Shown here piece by piece: positions 10,506-21,439 of a stretch of DNA of 64,000 bases (the stretch's first letter is position 1; every line of letters starts with the position of its first letter). The stretch comes from Saururus chinensis (Eukaryota > Streptophyta > Magnoliopsida > Piperales > Saururaceae), in the NCBI GenBank assembly GCA_035235625.1, contig CP141147.1, forward strand, positions 2,208,001 to 2,272,000. Direction: 5' to 3'. The translations under genes were made by a program, and so were the position numbers. The notes under the pieces are model-generated. The model worked only from the letters and a program-made list of their open reading frames with translations. It was not told the DNA's origin and did not search any database.

Positions 10506-13208
10506 TCAATCCACAGGGTACGAGTACCATCTTCCATCAACAAAAAAGCTTTGGCGAATAGTTGCGATTTGCTGGAGTTTGAGCCAGTCTTTGCCCTGCT
10601 TCTTAAACACGTCTCTAAGCAACTCTTCTGGAAGGTGGATTTCTTTGAGGTGATTGAGGTGCTCTATTCCCAAGGGAACTCTTATTCCCCGAATATAGCT
10701 AATTGCCAAAAATTCGAGTCTTGGCATGGTTCCCTGTTCTAATGTAATGAGCTTTAATCTAGAGAGATCCCCAATATATAATGTCTTAAGATTTGGAAAA
10801 GTTTGTGCACTGGCATGCAACTTCACCCCTGTGTAGGCATCGAAAAGCATTTGTAGTTCTGCCAAGCATGGTAAACCTCCGAGTGCCTGAAGCGGGTCAT
10901 CATTGAGCTGCGAATTCAGCAGTTGTAGCTTGACGAGGCTGGCAAGTGAAAGCAGGTTGTTCGGCAACTTCTTCAGAATCCCGGTCAACTTGATGCTCCT
11001 CAGTTCATTTGAAGGAGTTGAGAAGGAGTTAATATTAAGAACAGAGAAATCAGCATAAAGATGAGAAGTACTTATAGAGAGTGACTGGAGATGAACCATT
11101 TTGCTGATGGACTTGCACAAAGTGTTTCCATCTTCACTATTAACGGAAGTAATGGAAAGCCTCTTTAGCTGAGTCAACTCCTCTAACTCCTTTAGCTGAA
11201 CACTCCCATCCTTCACGTCCAGTATGAACAGATTTTGCATAGATCTCAATTTGCCTAGTTCTGTTGGGAACTTCACACCACCACCACCATTTCTATTATT
11301 ACTCACCAACAGGTGCCGTAGACCTAGAAGTTGAATGATTTCCTTGGGTAATTCGGTCACGCCGGTGTACTTGAGGTCCAAAGTTTGTAGATTTTTTAGT
11401 TTCTTTATAGTCTTTGGAACTGTCCAGATCTTTGTTCGCCTCAAACACAAATATGTCAAGTGGATGAGATCTAAAACGGAAATAGGAAATGAATCCAATC
11501 CAATTCCATGCAGACTTAACACTTTCAGTGAGTGAAAATTTTTCAGATACGGACAAATTCCAGGTCCAAACAGAAAGAGAGAGCGAAAGTGAGAGGTTTG
11601 ACGGGATATATTACCTTCAAAACTTTGGCCACTGTAGATTGCCAAACGATCAGCTTCACCGCGCATCTCAATCGACGTGTGGAAGTTTTGTTCTTGGGAT
11701 TTTCTGACAATGAATTCATGCATCAAATCATGGACTTGGCAGCTTTCCATCCTTCCAAAACAGTCCACCTTCACGAGCTGAACTAAATTCCTTTGAGCAA
11801 GAATCTGGAGGTTACGGTGGCAGACATCTTCAGTAGTAGAACCATTCACGGGACTAATGAATCCTTCAGCAATCCACTGTCGACAAAGCTCGGCTCGTTT
11901 AATTTCATAGGAGGGAGGGTAAATGCCAAGATATAGGAAACAAGGCCTTAAATGACTTGGCAGGTCATCGTAACTAAATGATAGGACTTTCTTGACAGTA
12001 CCACCCACCAATTCTGTACCCAAAGTTCTATAGACGATTTCCCATTCAAAACGAGTTTTGGCTCTTGTTGTGAGAAGACTCCCAATGGTCACTATTGCCA
12101 GTGGTAGTCCTCCACACTTATTAAGAATATTGCGGGCAGTTGGTTCTAATTCAAGAGGGCAATTACCTTCATCAGCATCCGACGTGAACGCTTTCTTGCA
12201 GAATAGGCTCCAGGCATCTTTGTGGGTGAGTGGTTCTAACGGAAACACATTTTCACGAGGCATAGCACAGTAGTCGGCAACTTCTTGAGACCGTGTTGTC
12301 ACCATTATCCTACTTCGATATTCAAAGGCAGGAAAAACAGACTTAATGATATTCCATGCATCAACCGACCATATGTCATCTATGAACACAACATATCTCC
12401 TTTCCTTTAGAAAGTCCCTCAATTTCTCCGCTAGATCTTCGGAGGACATTTCTCTGAAAAACAGATTTCTCATGAACTGCTGCGTCAGGTGTTTTAACAG
12501 CTCCACTACGTTAAATTGCTGGGACACTGTAATCCAAGCACAATACTTGAAATGCTTCTTTACTGCAGGATCCTCGTACAACTTTCTGATAAGAGTAGTC
12601 TTCCCGACTCCAGGCATACCAACCACTGGGATCACTTCCAGCCTCGACTCGCTCCCGAGCAACCGTTGAGTCAGCTGGGCTTTTGGTTTTTCGTTACCAA
12701 CAATTTGAGACTCTTCCACACTTTGAGCACCGTAAGAGGAATAGGTGCTCGAGGTCCCACCACCGTAAGAGGTGGTGGAAGTTGATGATGGCTGCCCTGG
12801 ATCAAAGCGGTTTCTTCTCTCTGATACGTCGCAAATGCGGCGCTGCATGTCGTGGATACGATTGGCAATCCGATGCCGGGATCTTCTATGATTGAGGCGC
12901 CACAGGAAACCGGTGGTACGTCCGCTTGGAGGAGGTGGCACCGTTTGGAAGTCATCCATCACATTTTTGGTATCTCGAACCACTTCTCTCACTTGGTTCA
13001 CCCATACTTCAATTAGTGGGCTCCCCCTCTGCATCCGATCCGCGACCTCCAAGGCCGCAAGCATCATCTCCAGATCACCCTTGATTTGTTGGACATCCCG
13101 TCGAACATCCGAGACGAAGAAAGCATCCCGGACTGAGCGATTGGTCAGCGCGTCAGCCAGCACGTTTATGAGCTCCAACACCGCTGCAGTGACTGCGATT
13201 TCGGCCAT
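10506..13208 (-). CDS. CC-NBS-LRR (NLR) disease resistance protein, RPM1-like
   Basis: This encodes an intracellular immune receptor of the coiled-coil NLR class, a family that detects pathogen effectors or their action on host proteins. The product is 900 residues with no intron. The frame stays open to 13232, but the first codon there is TTG; the first ATG (13206-13208) opens the family-typical MAEIAVTAAV and is taken as the start. The N-terminal helical domain spans about residues 1-150 (VWVNQVREVV near 70, with VMDDF where EDVID-type residues lie). NB-ARC follows: P-loop GMPGVGKTT near 197, kinase-2 VVFIDDIW near 273, RNBS-B SRIMVTTRS near 299, GLPL CGGLPLA near 365, RNBS-D-like CFLYLGIYPP near 423, and an MHD-equivalent VHD near 492. 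LRRs fill about 540-890 (LKVLSLHGIGLDSFP, LQTLDLKYTGVTELP). A Thr/Ser/Gly/Tyr-rich linker lies near 140-165. No stop or frameshift is present and length is normal, so it is likely functional. Confidence 0.95.
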   Translation of the reverse strand: MAEIAVTAAVLELINVLADALTNRSVRDAFFVSDVRRDVQQIKGDLEMMLAALEVADRMQRGSPLIEVWVNQVREVVRDTKNVMDDFQTVPPPPSGRTTGFLWRLNHRRSRHRIANRIHDMQRRICDVSERRNRFDPGQPSSTSTTSYGGGTSSTYSSYGAQSVEESQIVGNEKPKAQLTQRLLGSESRLEVIPVVGMPGVGKTTLIRKLYEDPAVKKHFKYCAWITVSQQFNVVELLKHLTQQFMRNLFFREMSSEDLAEKLRDFLKERRYVVFIDDIWSVDAWNIIKSVFPAFEYRSRIMVTTRSQEVADYCAMPRENVFPLEPLTHKDAWSLFCKKAFTSDADEGNCPLELEPTARNILNKCGGLPLAIVTIGSLLTTRAKTRFEWEIVYRTLGTELVGGTVKKVLSFSYDDLPSHLRPCFLYLGIYPPSYEIKRAELCRQWIAEGFISPVNGSTTEDVCHRNLQILAQRNLVQLVKVDCFGRMESCQVHDLMHEFIVRKSQEQNFHTSIEMRGEADRLAIYSGQSFEGNISRQTSHFRSLFLFGPGICPYLKNFHSLKVLSLHGIGLDSFPISVLDLIHLTYLCLRRTKIWTVPKTIKKLKNLQTLDLKYTGVTELPKEIIQLLGLRHLLVSNNRNGGGGVKFPTELGKLRSMQNLFILDVKDGSVQLKELEELTQLKRLSITSVNSEDGNTLCKSISKMVHLQSLSISTSHLYADFSVLNINSFSTPSNELRSIKLTGILKKLPNNLLSLASLVKLQLLNSQLNDDPLQALGGLPCLAELQMLFDAYTGVKLHASAQTFPNLKTLYIGDLSRLKLITLEQGTMPRLEFLAISYIRGIRVPLGIEHLNHLKEIHLPEELLRDVFKKQGKDWLKLQQIATIRQSFFVDGRWYSYPVD

Positions 13209-13263
13209 TTCTAGCGATTGCCTTTCTACCAATGCTTATGTGACTTTTCTATTGCTTTAGGCT

Positions 13264-13273
13264 TCTATATAAA
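13264..13273 (-). promoter_or_regulatory. Candidate TATA box of the NLR gene
   Basis: Reading the minus strand, TTTATATAGA lies about 56 bp upstream of the ATG. With transcription starting around 30 bp downstream, the 5' leader would be only about 25-30 nt. The placement is plausible but no transcript evidence is available here. Confidence 0.45.
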
Positions 13274-13334
13274 GGCCAAGATCTTGGTAAGCACATCAGA
13301 GACTTATGTATGGGCCCGGCTTGAGACAATTGGT

Positions 13335-13648
13335 GGGCATCTCCAACGGCAGACGCCACCAGGATTGCCAAATCCTGGTGGCGTCTGCTGTGGACAGAAT
13401 TAGAGTCCCAAAACCTGCGGCCATAATTTTTTACATGAAAATAACGTCTCTTGCTTTAATTTTTAAGTCTGAGACTTCAAGTGTTTATATTTTAATATTT
13501 TATCATTATTTATCAAAATTTTAATTTTTTATTTAAAACTAGTATTTATAATTAAAATTTATGAATTTTTATTTTACCATATACAAATAAAGATGTCATT
13601 TGAAGACCAAAAATAACTATTTTTGAAGACGCCATTAGAGATGCTCTA
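13335..13648. mobile_element. MITE with GAGCATCTCTAATGG-type terminal inverted repeats
   Basis: The left end GGGCATCTCCAACGGCAGACGCC and the reverse complement of the right end (GAGCATCTCTAATGGCGTC) are inverted repeats of a kind common in small plant transposons. The middle is AT-rich and non-coding. No clear target duplication was found, so the superfamily is not assigned. It sits about 130 bp upstream of the NLR start codon, within its likely promoter. Confidence 0.6.
13349..13388. repeat. Perfect 18-bp inverted repeat with 4-nt loop
   Basis: The arms are GCAGACGCCACCAGGATT (13349-13366) and its exact reverse complement (13371-13388), separated by GCCA. It lies just inside the left terminus of the MITE and about 140 bp upstream of the NLR ATG. 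Confidence 0.9.
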
Positions 13649-13681
13649 AGGGTAGATTTTATATGTTATTTTTTAGAATGA

Positions 13682-14375
13682 GGTTATTCAAACCCCACTT
13701 TTTTCCTTGTGTCCCCATTTCTTTTTTACCCTAATTTTTTTTATTAAAATCTCTCACTTATCCCCTATACTTCAAAAAAAAAAATTTACCCTTCTCCCCC
13801 TTCCCCCTTCCCCCTTCTTCTTCTTCTTCTTCTTTTTCTTCTTCTTCTTCTTCTCCGGCGAAGTTATAGTCGCCGGCGCCGGAGGATTGGCCACAGCCAG
13901 ATCTCACAGGCCGCGGCTAGATATGGCCACGCCGCCGACGGCCATCGCAAGCCGTAGCCAGCGCAGCTAGATCTAGTCGTTGGCCTCTAGCTGCTTGTGC
14001 AGCCGGCGGCCATGGCTGGCCAGCGGCCAGATCTGGCCGCTGGAGCCGTCTGGCCAGTCCGGCGGCCACGGCGAGATCTGGTCGTGGCCTCTGTAGCCGC
14101 CGGCCAGCGGCCAGGATCTGGCCGCTGAAGCCGCCGGCCGACTGTTTGTGTGGCCGGCAGCCACGGCTAGATCTAGCCATGGCCTCAAGTCATTGGCCGC
14201 CTGAGGTGTGTCGCCGGAAAAAAATGGGGGAAGAGGGAAGAAAAGTGGAGTTTTATACCATGGGGGAAGGAAGAGCAAAAATAAAGGGGAAACATGGGGG
14301 AATAAAGTAAAAAAAAAACCAACTTTTTTACACTTTTTGGGGGACACTGGGGAAAAACCGGGGTCTAGACCGCCA
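13682..14375. mobile_element. Mutator-like non-autonomous element with GC-rich core
   Basis: The left end GGTTATTCAAACCCC and reverse-complemented right end GGCGGTCTAGACCCC are diverged inverted repeats; similarity continues through CTTTTTTCC...TGTCCCC. TTTAGAATGA (13672-13681) and TTTATAATGA (14376-14385) flank it, a 10-bp direct repeat with one mismatch, consistent with a Mutator-type duplication. A CTT microsatellite (13815-13855) is followed by about 330 bp of GC-rich DNA built from degenerate words such as GCCAGATCTGGCCGCTGG. Open frames there are compositional and encode no known domain. Confidence 0.65.
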
Positions 14376-14404
14376 TTTATAATGATATACCACATAACTA
14401 GCTA

Positions 14405-15940
14405 TGTCTGACACATGTAAATTATATCCACGTGACCGAACATGATAGTCGTCAACACATATAACACATGAAATAAGATATATTCCGTATTCAAACTAAA
14501 CATCAGAGTAATTATACACCCAAAATATTATATCAAATTCATGAAACATAGTGAAAATGCTTGTGATCATTGTATGTAGCGCAGATAGTTATTGAGACAT
14601 ATCATGCCATTACATGCTAGCCATAAAATAAATTCAAAGATAATATCTAAAGCAGCTACCACATAAATTGTTTGGATAACTTTTTGTCCCTTATCTCCGT
14701 TCTAGTTGTAATTCCTCCATAATCTTGGGGGTGGGTGAGTATGTTTATACTCAGCAGGCGGAATTAAAATCTAATTCAATGCTAAGTAGAAAATTCATGA
14801 CGGTAATCATTTTTGCTAGAACAGAGTTTATTTCATAAACAAATTTAGAAAACATCGGTTCGTCCGTTGATGATAAAACCAGAGCCGTGACACTGAACGG
14901 CATTCCTCCCGACGCTCATGGGGCAACAGGAAGCTCAGTGAGCTTTGCCGCAATGCTCCATACCCATGTGCCTACCATACTGATTATTTTTCTTAGTAGG
15001 TATCCATATAAAATATGACAATTCTAGCAAGTACCATAACACAAAATAGGGTATATAAAACATTACACACGTATGACATTTTTCAGAAAAACTCAAGCAA
15101 ATAAGCATAACGGAGTAAAAATATTGCATAAAATTTCAACGATATGAGCAAAGAATAAGCTACAGTTTAAGACCCCCTACCTCGAACTACAAGTGCAAAA
15201 TTCAAAATTGAAAAGGTCTTAAACGGAAAAACGGACCCCTCCATTGCATCCGACATGATCGATTTAGCTAGAAAATACTCTAGAATTGTCTGATTCAAAC
15301 TCTGAACAACAGAGAAATGCCGGAGAGAAATTTCTAAATGTTAAGAAGAGAGAATGGCCTGCCGAGCCTATTTATAGGCTGGCACGCTGGGTTACGCGTG
15401 ACGCATCAATAGGCTCACATCACGCGCTACGTTATGCGTGACACTTCAACAGGTGCACGTCACATGCCTGTTACTTGTCGAACACGCCGTGATGTATCAC
15501 GACGGCGCACCGCATGGAACGGTGCCCATCACGAAGCGAACACGCGCTGCCTTGAATTTTAAATTTTTTTATTTTTTTTTGTTCAAAGTTCTTAAAAACT
15601 ATAAACGTGTGTAACTTTCCCTCCCATACTCCATTTCGCGCATTCTTGGTATCAATGGACTCATGTCGATGAGCCCTATCAAACTAGACCCCACATGGGG
15701 GGTTTTGGTGCAATTTCTAAGTGGGTCCCGCCCATGTAACATGTTTCCTGATGTCATAACTTATGACCCCAGTGTTTGATTAGAGTGGTTCAAGGCTTAT
15801 TACACTCGTCTTTTAGTACTCTAATCATATCATTACAAAACTCATCGAATAAACTCTTTAATTAATTATAACTCGATAAAAACTCAAATAAAAATATTAT
15901 TAAAGACAGAAAATCACATCCAAAAATCAGGGTCGTTACA
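14405..15940 (-). mobile_element. Solo LTR of a Ty3/gypsy (chromovirus-like) element
   Basis: On the minus strand the block begins TGTAACGACCCTG. Its plus-strand reading has the family hallmarks: GGGTGGGTGAGTATGTTTATACTC about 320 bp in, a CATGGGGCAACAGGAAG motif, a TATTTATAG box near 15368, and a GCATTCTTGGTATCAATGGACTC ... GATGAGCCCTA block. These also occur in the other LTRs of this window. The far end near 14405 (TGTCTGAC) is uncertain; flanks CTATG and GTATG differ at one base. No internal retrotransposon sequence adjoins it. Confidence 0.65.
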
Positions 15941-17860
15941 GTATGAGTATAACCACTGCAACAAAATTTGTTTGAAGCATATTCAAAAGAAAATGATATT
16001 TAATGTTATCTTAAAATGAACAACATAAGTCTAAACATAGTCAGTTGCCAAAAGAATACTTCGAGAAAAGAACCTTGCCAAACTTACAAAGAAGTATAAA
16101 CTAATATTTGTTCTACTCCTGAAAATATATAATTGTCTTTACCATTTCAAGTGAATTCTGGAGCAATCGATGTCTCTTTTATCTTGACCAATCTAGTTTG
16201 TGGTGGAATCTCATAATCAAAATCTCTTTTCTATAAATCACATAAAGCAACCAAAAACATACATCTACAGCCAAATTTATTTTTAAAAAAACCTAAAAAA
16301 AAATTCACTGAAATGAAACAAACATTGATAAAAACTAACACATAATATCTTATATGTACACAAAAAAAAAAAAAGCAATACAATGTAAAATATTACCCGG
16401 AAGTCGTTGACGCCAACAAAACCCGCACAATATCCTACTACTACCACACAAAAGCCAACAAGAACATGAACATTCAACATTGCAAAAGAGAAAAAAAAAC
16501 AAGACATCACGTAAATACAAACCAAACGAACATAAGAAACAAAAAGAAAAATATCAAGAGAAAAAATACCTACAAGTATATAAAAAAAGCAATACAAAAG
16601 AAAAAAATACCTGAAATTCTCCTGCACCAAAAACCCACACAACATCTTACTTCTACCATGCACAAGCCAACAAGAACACGAATAATCAACACTAAAAAAT
16701 GGAAAAAAACATCAGCATGAAAATACGAACCAAATGAGCATTAGAAAAAAAATTGGGCAAAACTATATATATAAACACTAGACATGAAAGTGAACAGAAG
16801 TTTAAAAGCCACATACTACATACTATAAATACAGGAAAATATAATCCCCATAGAAGTTTAAAAGCCACACAAAATACCACACCAAAAATTCCAAATAGAG
16901 CACAATTTTATCAATCAATCTGAAAAAGACACATATATCCCACACAAAAAACAAGGACATAATATCCAAAAAAAAGGAAAAAGTTTAAAAGAAAGGACAA
17001 TAATTACACAAAAAGAAGACCAAACACATGCCACCACTAATTAGTTAGGATGTTAACAACCTGTGTACTAATACAAGTACTTACCAAAAAGGCATAGAGG
17101 ATGATAAATATTATATTTATTATTATCAATCAACCACAACAAGAAAATACCATACTCACCCCCATTCAATTTTAATATTTACACCATAATCTATAATAAT
17201 GCAACAAGTAACAATAGGGCCATTTTTTGTACTTCTTGGCAAAATGCCCCATCCTCATTTATTTTTGGTACTTCCATGTTTATAGAATCCATCTACTTCG
17301 AATAAACTTTCATAGCAAGTAATTTCACAACTATTTCGGATCCATGGCCCGTAAAGTAGATCTCATAGAATATCCAAGATTTCACGATCCACAAGAACTT
17401 CAAATACAACTATCCATGAGAACTTCAAATAACACAATCACATCAAAATGCCAAAAATCCCAAGAGAACATCAACCAACCCAATCGAAAAAATAACAATC
17501 CATCCACAACCCACACAAAAAACCGGTAGAAAACCAACAATTAACCGATTGAAAAACACATATAGTTGCCACTGCAAATCCAACCGGTTGATATGCCGAA
17601 CTAAAAAAAAATGACGGGAAAAAAGAGAGCAAAGGAAAAACCCAACCTTCTCCTCGGAAAGTCTCAGTGTATGGAATATATCAAATTATGAGGTTTGCTC
17701 ACCAATATCACTAAGAGAAACCGTAAAAGAAGATAAAAAAAAATAACCCATCAAAATGAAAAGATTATTATTGCACAACAAATCTATAAATCAAGACTTC
17801 AACTTACATTTAAGAATTTGATCTTCAATATGCGAAGAGAGGATGAATTAGAAATTCACC
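15941..17860. other. AT-rich spacer with a 217-bp tandem duplication
   Basis: Two copies of a roughly 217-bp unit lie at about 16372-16588 and 16589-16790, sharing AAAGCAATACA, AACCC(G/A)CACAA and AAGCCAACAAGAACA(T/C)GAA in order. At 16235-16160 on the minus strand, a TAG acceptor precedes an open stretch EIPPQTRLVKIKETSIAPEF ending in a stop, which could be a captured last exon of an unidentified gene. Long open frames at 16283-16663 and 16692-16880 come from poly-A/T composition and are not believed. The stretch may be part of a gene-capturing transposon whose ends I did not find. Confidence 0.4.
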
Positions 17861-17930
17861 ATTACCACACCTTGGGACATTGCTTTCTTCCATCAAAATC
17901 ACCTTAGCCTTGTCACATAAAACCTTGACC
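17861..17930 (-). pseudogene. Captured exon resembling PP2A catalytic subunit
   Basis: On the minus strand an AG acceptor (GTTTGGTGCAG) is followed by an open stretch encoding VKVLCDKAKVILMEESNV and then a GT about ten bases later. This closely resembles the N-terminal part of the plant PP2A-type phosphatase catalytic subunit, just before the conserved metal-binding GDIHG block. That block and all later exons are not seen nearby. An extra base after AATGTC seems to disturb the frame. The piece therefore looks like a single captured exon rather than a gene; it lies between a solo LTR and a gypsy fragment. Confidence 0.6.
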
Positions 17931-17966
17931 TGCACCAAACATGGCAACAAACCAATTATAAAGAAA

Positions 17967-18424
17967 CTATACCGATCAAAGAAGGAAGGATCTTAACTTC
18001 AATGTGGGTGATCAAGTACTTTTAAAAGTTTCACCAATTCGAGGAGTAATGAGGTTTGGAGTCAAAGACAAATTAAGTCCTTGCTTCATAGGATTGTTCG
18101 AGATCTTGGACAAAGTAGGGCCGGTGGCTTATAGACTGGCCTTGCCCCCTCACCTTGACAGCCTTCATAATGTATTTCATGTATCCATGCTCCAAAAATA
18201 TGTACAAGACCCTTCTCGTGTCCTCAACTAATCAGTTGTCGCCCTGGAACCCGATCTATCTTTTTGCAGAGAAGCCGATCAAAATTTTGGATTGTAAGGA
18301 ACAAATTCTTCGGACAAAAAGGAGACCATGGTTAAGGTATTGTGGCAACACCACTCATATGAGGAAGCGATGTGGGAACTAGAAAGTGAAACTCTGAAGA
18401 AGTACCTAGAACTTTTCAAGGATT
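17967..18424 (+). pseudogene. Ty3/gypsy integrase C-terminus and chromodomain fragment
   Basis: The frame encodes GDQVLLKVSPIRGVMRFG, FEILDKVGPVAYRLALPP and HNVFHVSMLQKYV, the C-terminal GPY/F part of integrase in Tekay-like chromoviruses. A stop and frameshifts follow (18228 onward), after which a chromodomain-like piece (MVKVLWQHHSYEEAMWELE) ends at about 18424. It is the truncated 3' end of a plus-strand element whose 3' LTR begins at 18469; gag, protease, RT and most of integrase are missing. The related full element lies at 43082-55160. Confidence 0.85.
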
Positions 18425-18454
18425 AAAAGGTTCAATTTCGAGGACGAAATTTCC

Positions 18455-18468
18455 TAAGGGGGGTAGAT
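18455..18468 (+). other. Polypurine tract of the truncated gypsy element
   Basis: TAAGGGGGGTAGAT directly precedes the TGTAAC start of the LTR. This is the expected priming site for plus-strand DNA synthesis. The same tract occurs in reverse at 44659-44672. Confidence 0.75.
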
Positions 18469-20192
18469 TGTAACGAATCTAAAATTCTTAGTAAAATTTC
18501 ATGCCTTTAATAAGGATAATTTTGGAGTTTTTAATATCTTTTAGAGATTTTCATGAGATAATATTATGGTAGAGCTCGTAGAAACGAGCGTAACAAGATG
18601 AAAACCGTGTAAAACGGAGGTCGGGAGTGAAAGTTACGACCTCAAGAAGCATGACTTATGAACAGGACCCACTTGCAAAATATGGGTAAAAATATTCATA
18701 AGTGATTTGGTTTCATAGGGCCCATCAATACAAGTCCAACGGCACCCAGAATGCGCAAAACTAAGTTCGGGATAAGAAGTTACGTTTATTGAAGTTAAAA
18801 AAAAATAAGAGAGAATTAGTTTCGGCTCGGCGCAACGCACAGCTTAGCCGCGTGGTGCGCCCGTCACGCACGATGAACGCGTGTGATGAGCGTGTGTTCC
18901 TCAAGAATTTCATGACAAATGCGCATCCCTCATGCGTGTGCTGCCAATTTCACCGGCGCCCACTAAAAAAATGGCAGCACCGCTGTTTCCGGCGGCGCAC
19001 CACCGCCCCTTCCGGCTATAAATAGTGAACTCTGGCCATTTTTTTACTACAACTCATTTTCTTACCCTTTCACTGTTTTCATTGCCTCTAACCCATTTTA
19101 AGTCCGATTCACCCAATCCAAGACCCGTTTCCTACTTAATCGAGGGTGCTCTACGCACCGGAAGGGTTATTTTCTTGAGGTCACCTCTCTAAAACCTAGA
19201 AAAATGTGCCCCCTCCCTAATCCTTCCCTTTCTTCTTTTTACTATTTTTGAGTCGTTTCAATCCCAATTCTGCTCATTCAAAAGGAATTCTCTAATAAAG
19301 TGAACGTACTGAACACTGTGGTGGGGTTACTTTCATCTTCTAGAGTCTTTATATTGATGAATTTTATACTCAAGGTTTAGGTAGGGTGTTCTAAACTCTA
19401 AATAACTGCTTGGCTGATTTGAGTCAATCTTTCTTGAAGTATTTGATTCAAATATTAGTATGACGCTTGTTTTAATCGATAAATGGATTTTCACTTGAAT
19501 TATGTGACACGTTTGCTACTTATATTGATGTGAATTGATTTCGTACGTACTACATAGCGTTGTGGTTTTGTACACTATTTTGATGCCCACCAAGAAAATA
19601 ATCGGCTAGTGGCGCGCACAGGGTGCAGCATCATGGGGAAACTCCTTCCCTTAGTGGCCTCCATTGTCCCATGAGTGTGGAGGTAGGCCTTTGGGTATCG
19701 CAGCTTGTGGATTTGATCGGATTTGTGAATTTGTTTGATTTGATTTAAAATTTTTTTTGTTTAGCATTTCTTTTAGATTTTAAACAAACCTACTGATTAT
19801 AAATATACTCACACACCCTCAAACTTTGTAGGTGATGCAACGATGGAAAGAATGAAAGAAGAAAATATTTTCAAATAGTTGTGTGTTTGCTACGTTAGAA
19901 AAACAATGTAATTATATATATGACCGATGTGTAAAGGCACAATGAGCCAGGATAAGTATGTTTTTGTATAACTACTAGTTCTATGTACAGTAAACTTTGG
20001 TATGTGTATTAAGCTTATGTTATAAACTTTTTGTTAATATGTTTTTGGTTGTGCAATTACTCCGACATATTCTACAATGAGCATACGATCATTTTATGTT
20101 AACGTCGTCAAGTCCGGTTCGTGTGTACTAATGACGCATGTCGGACAAGATTATTAATATTATATTATCCTAAGAAATGGGCAGGCGTTACA
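18469..20192 (+). mobile_element. 3' LTR of a truncated Ty3/gypsy chromovirus
   Basis: The LTR begins TGTAACGAATC after the polypurine tract and ends GGCAGGCGTTACA (1724 bp). It contains AAACGGAGGTCGGGAGTGAAAGTTACG, related to the reverse complements in the other LTRs, a TATAAATAG box at 19016-19024, and GAGTATAAATATACTCAC-like signals near its end. No second LTR or target duplication was found, consistent with a 5' truncated copy. Confidence 0.75.
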
Positions 20193-20654
20193 GATAATGC
20201 ATGGTCCACGGACCGATTCCAAAGGAATTGTATAGACTGAGAAGGGGAGATGCATCCATCCTTATAAGCTCCTGTTCAATTAGAAATAGACTTCAGTCAT
20301 GTAGTTGGTAGTTGTCAGTTAAGTATGAAATTAAAAACAAATCAAGACTTACCATAAAATGGGCAAGATGGAAGGCTTACTTATTTGTTGGGTTCCCAAG
20401 TGCCTTCTTCCGCAAAGCCAGCACATACACATCTATATGCTATATCAGAGGGATCGAACATCGAATGAGTTTCGTATAGAGTTTGTATAAAAATCAGAAT
20501 AATTATTATTGTGTACAACACAACCAACTACTAATAATACAACGAGTAATTCACATATACATTATCCCAAAGTCACCTATGCTGATGCATAATGGACCGT
20601 ATAAACTTGGATGTCAGCTGGATTCCACCAATTACCGGCCGGTTGATCAAGTAC
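20193..20654. other. Spacer without recognised features
   Basis: No coding exon or terminal repeat was recognised between the LTR end and the following repeats. Confidence 0.4.
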
Positions 20655-21365
20655 GTATTAATTTGTATTGACCAACTCAAGCACAAGTAGGTAACGGCTC
20701 TCTTAAATGTCTAGTCATTTTTTAGTTGTCTTTGTCTGTTATGGACCATTCATTGCATGCGGTCAATGCCAACCAATTACATTGGTATTTTAATATTATT
20801 TATTAACCAATGTGCATTTTATAATATTTATTTTAATTTTCTTAAACCAAACAAACGTCCATATATTTAATGTCCTGACAAGATGAGTGAAGGTGGACTG
20901 AGGGAGTGATAAATGTTATATTTATCTATACTAACCAAACCAAATGCCGGTGGCCGACAACTTTCATAAATGTTTAGTCTTTATTTTGATTTTATGGGTG
21001 ACTGCGGCCAATGCAAATCAAACATATGAACATTTAATTGTTTTTTATTTTTTATTGGAAAGTGTGCATTTAATAGTATGTGTTTCGGCATAAAACCAAA
21101 TAAACTTTGGTATACAGAATAACATTATGGTCATACTTATTGTCCCTTGGCAAAAAAATATGATATTTAATTTATTGACAATATGTGTGAACAATGGACA
21201 TTTACTATCTCAATTGAGGGACACATAAATATTATATTAATATATATTAAAAAATAGTTATAAGACATTAAGTTTTATAGTATTAGAATATACATCTCAT
21301 ATTAATAGTTATATTTAAAAATTAATAATTTTTAATAAATAATAAAATTTATATATAAAAAATAA
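20655..21365. repeat. About 700-bp AT-rich repeat, copy 1
   Basis: The copy opens ATTAATTTGTATTGACCAAC and contains AATGTCTAGTCATT, GCGGTCAATGCCAACCAATTA and GGTGGCCGACAACTTT. It is itself made of two diverged subunits about 265-300 bp apart, for example TCTAGTCATTTTTTAG at about 20710 and TTTAGTCTTTATTTTG at about 20975. No coding potential was found. Confidence 0.8.
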
Positions 21366-21439
21366 TATTTAATAGTGAAAGCATCTATGTGTGATACTTC
21401 ATATACTTCAAATTTAGATACATTTTACTTTTTTTTTTA

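Noticed and set aside
13209-13232. Eight extra N-terminal codons of the NLR
   Set aside because: The upstream codon is TTG, not ATG; the family-typical MAEIAVTAAV starts at the ATG at 13206-13208.
11299-13260. Multiple open frames overlapping the NLR on both strands
   Set aside because: Shadows of the real NLR reading frame.
14180-14400. Arg/Gly-rich protein from the Mutator-like element
   Set aside because: Composition follows the GC-rich repeats; no conserved domain.
16283-16880. Hydrophobic, membrane-protein-like frames on the minus strand
   Set aside because: They result from A-rich plus strand sequence (Phe/Leu/Ile codons on the other strand); no start context, domain or splice logic.
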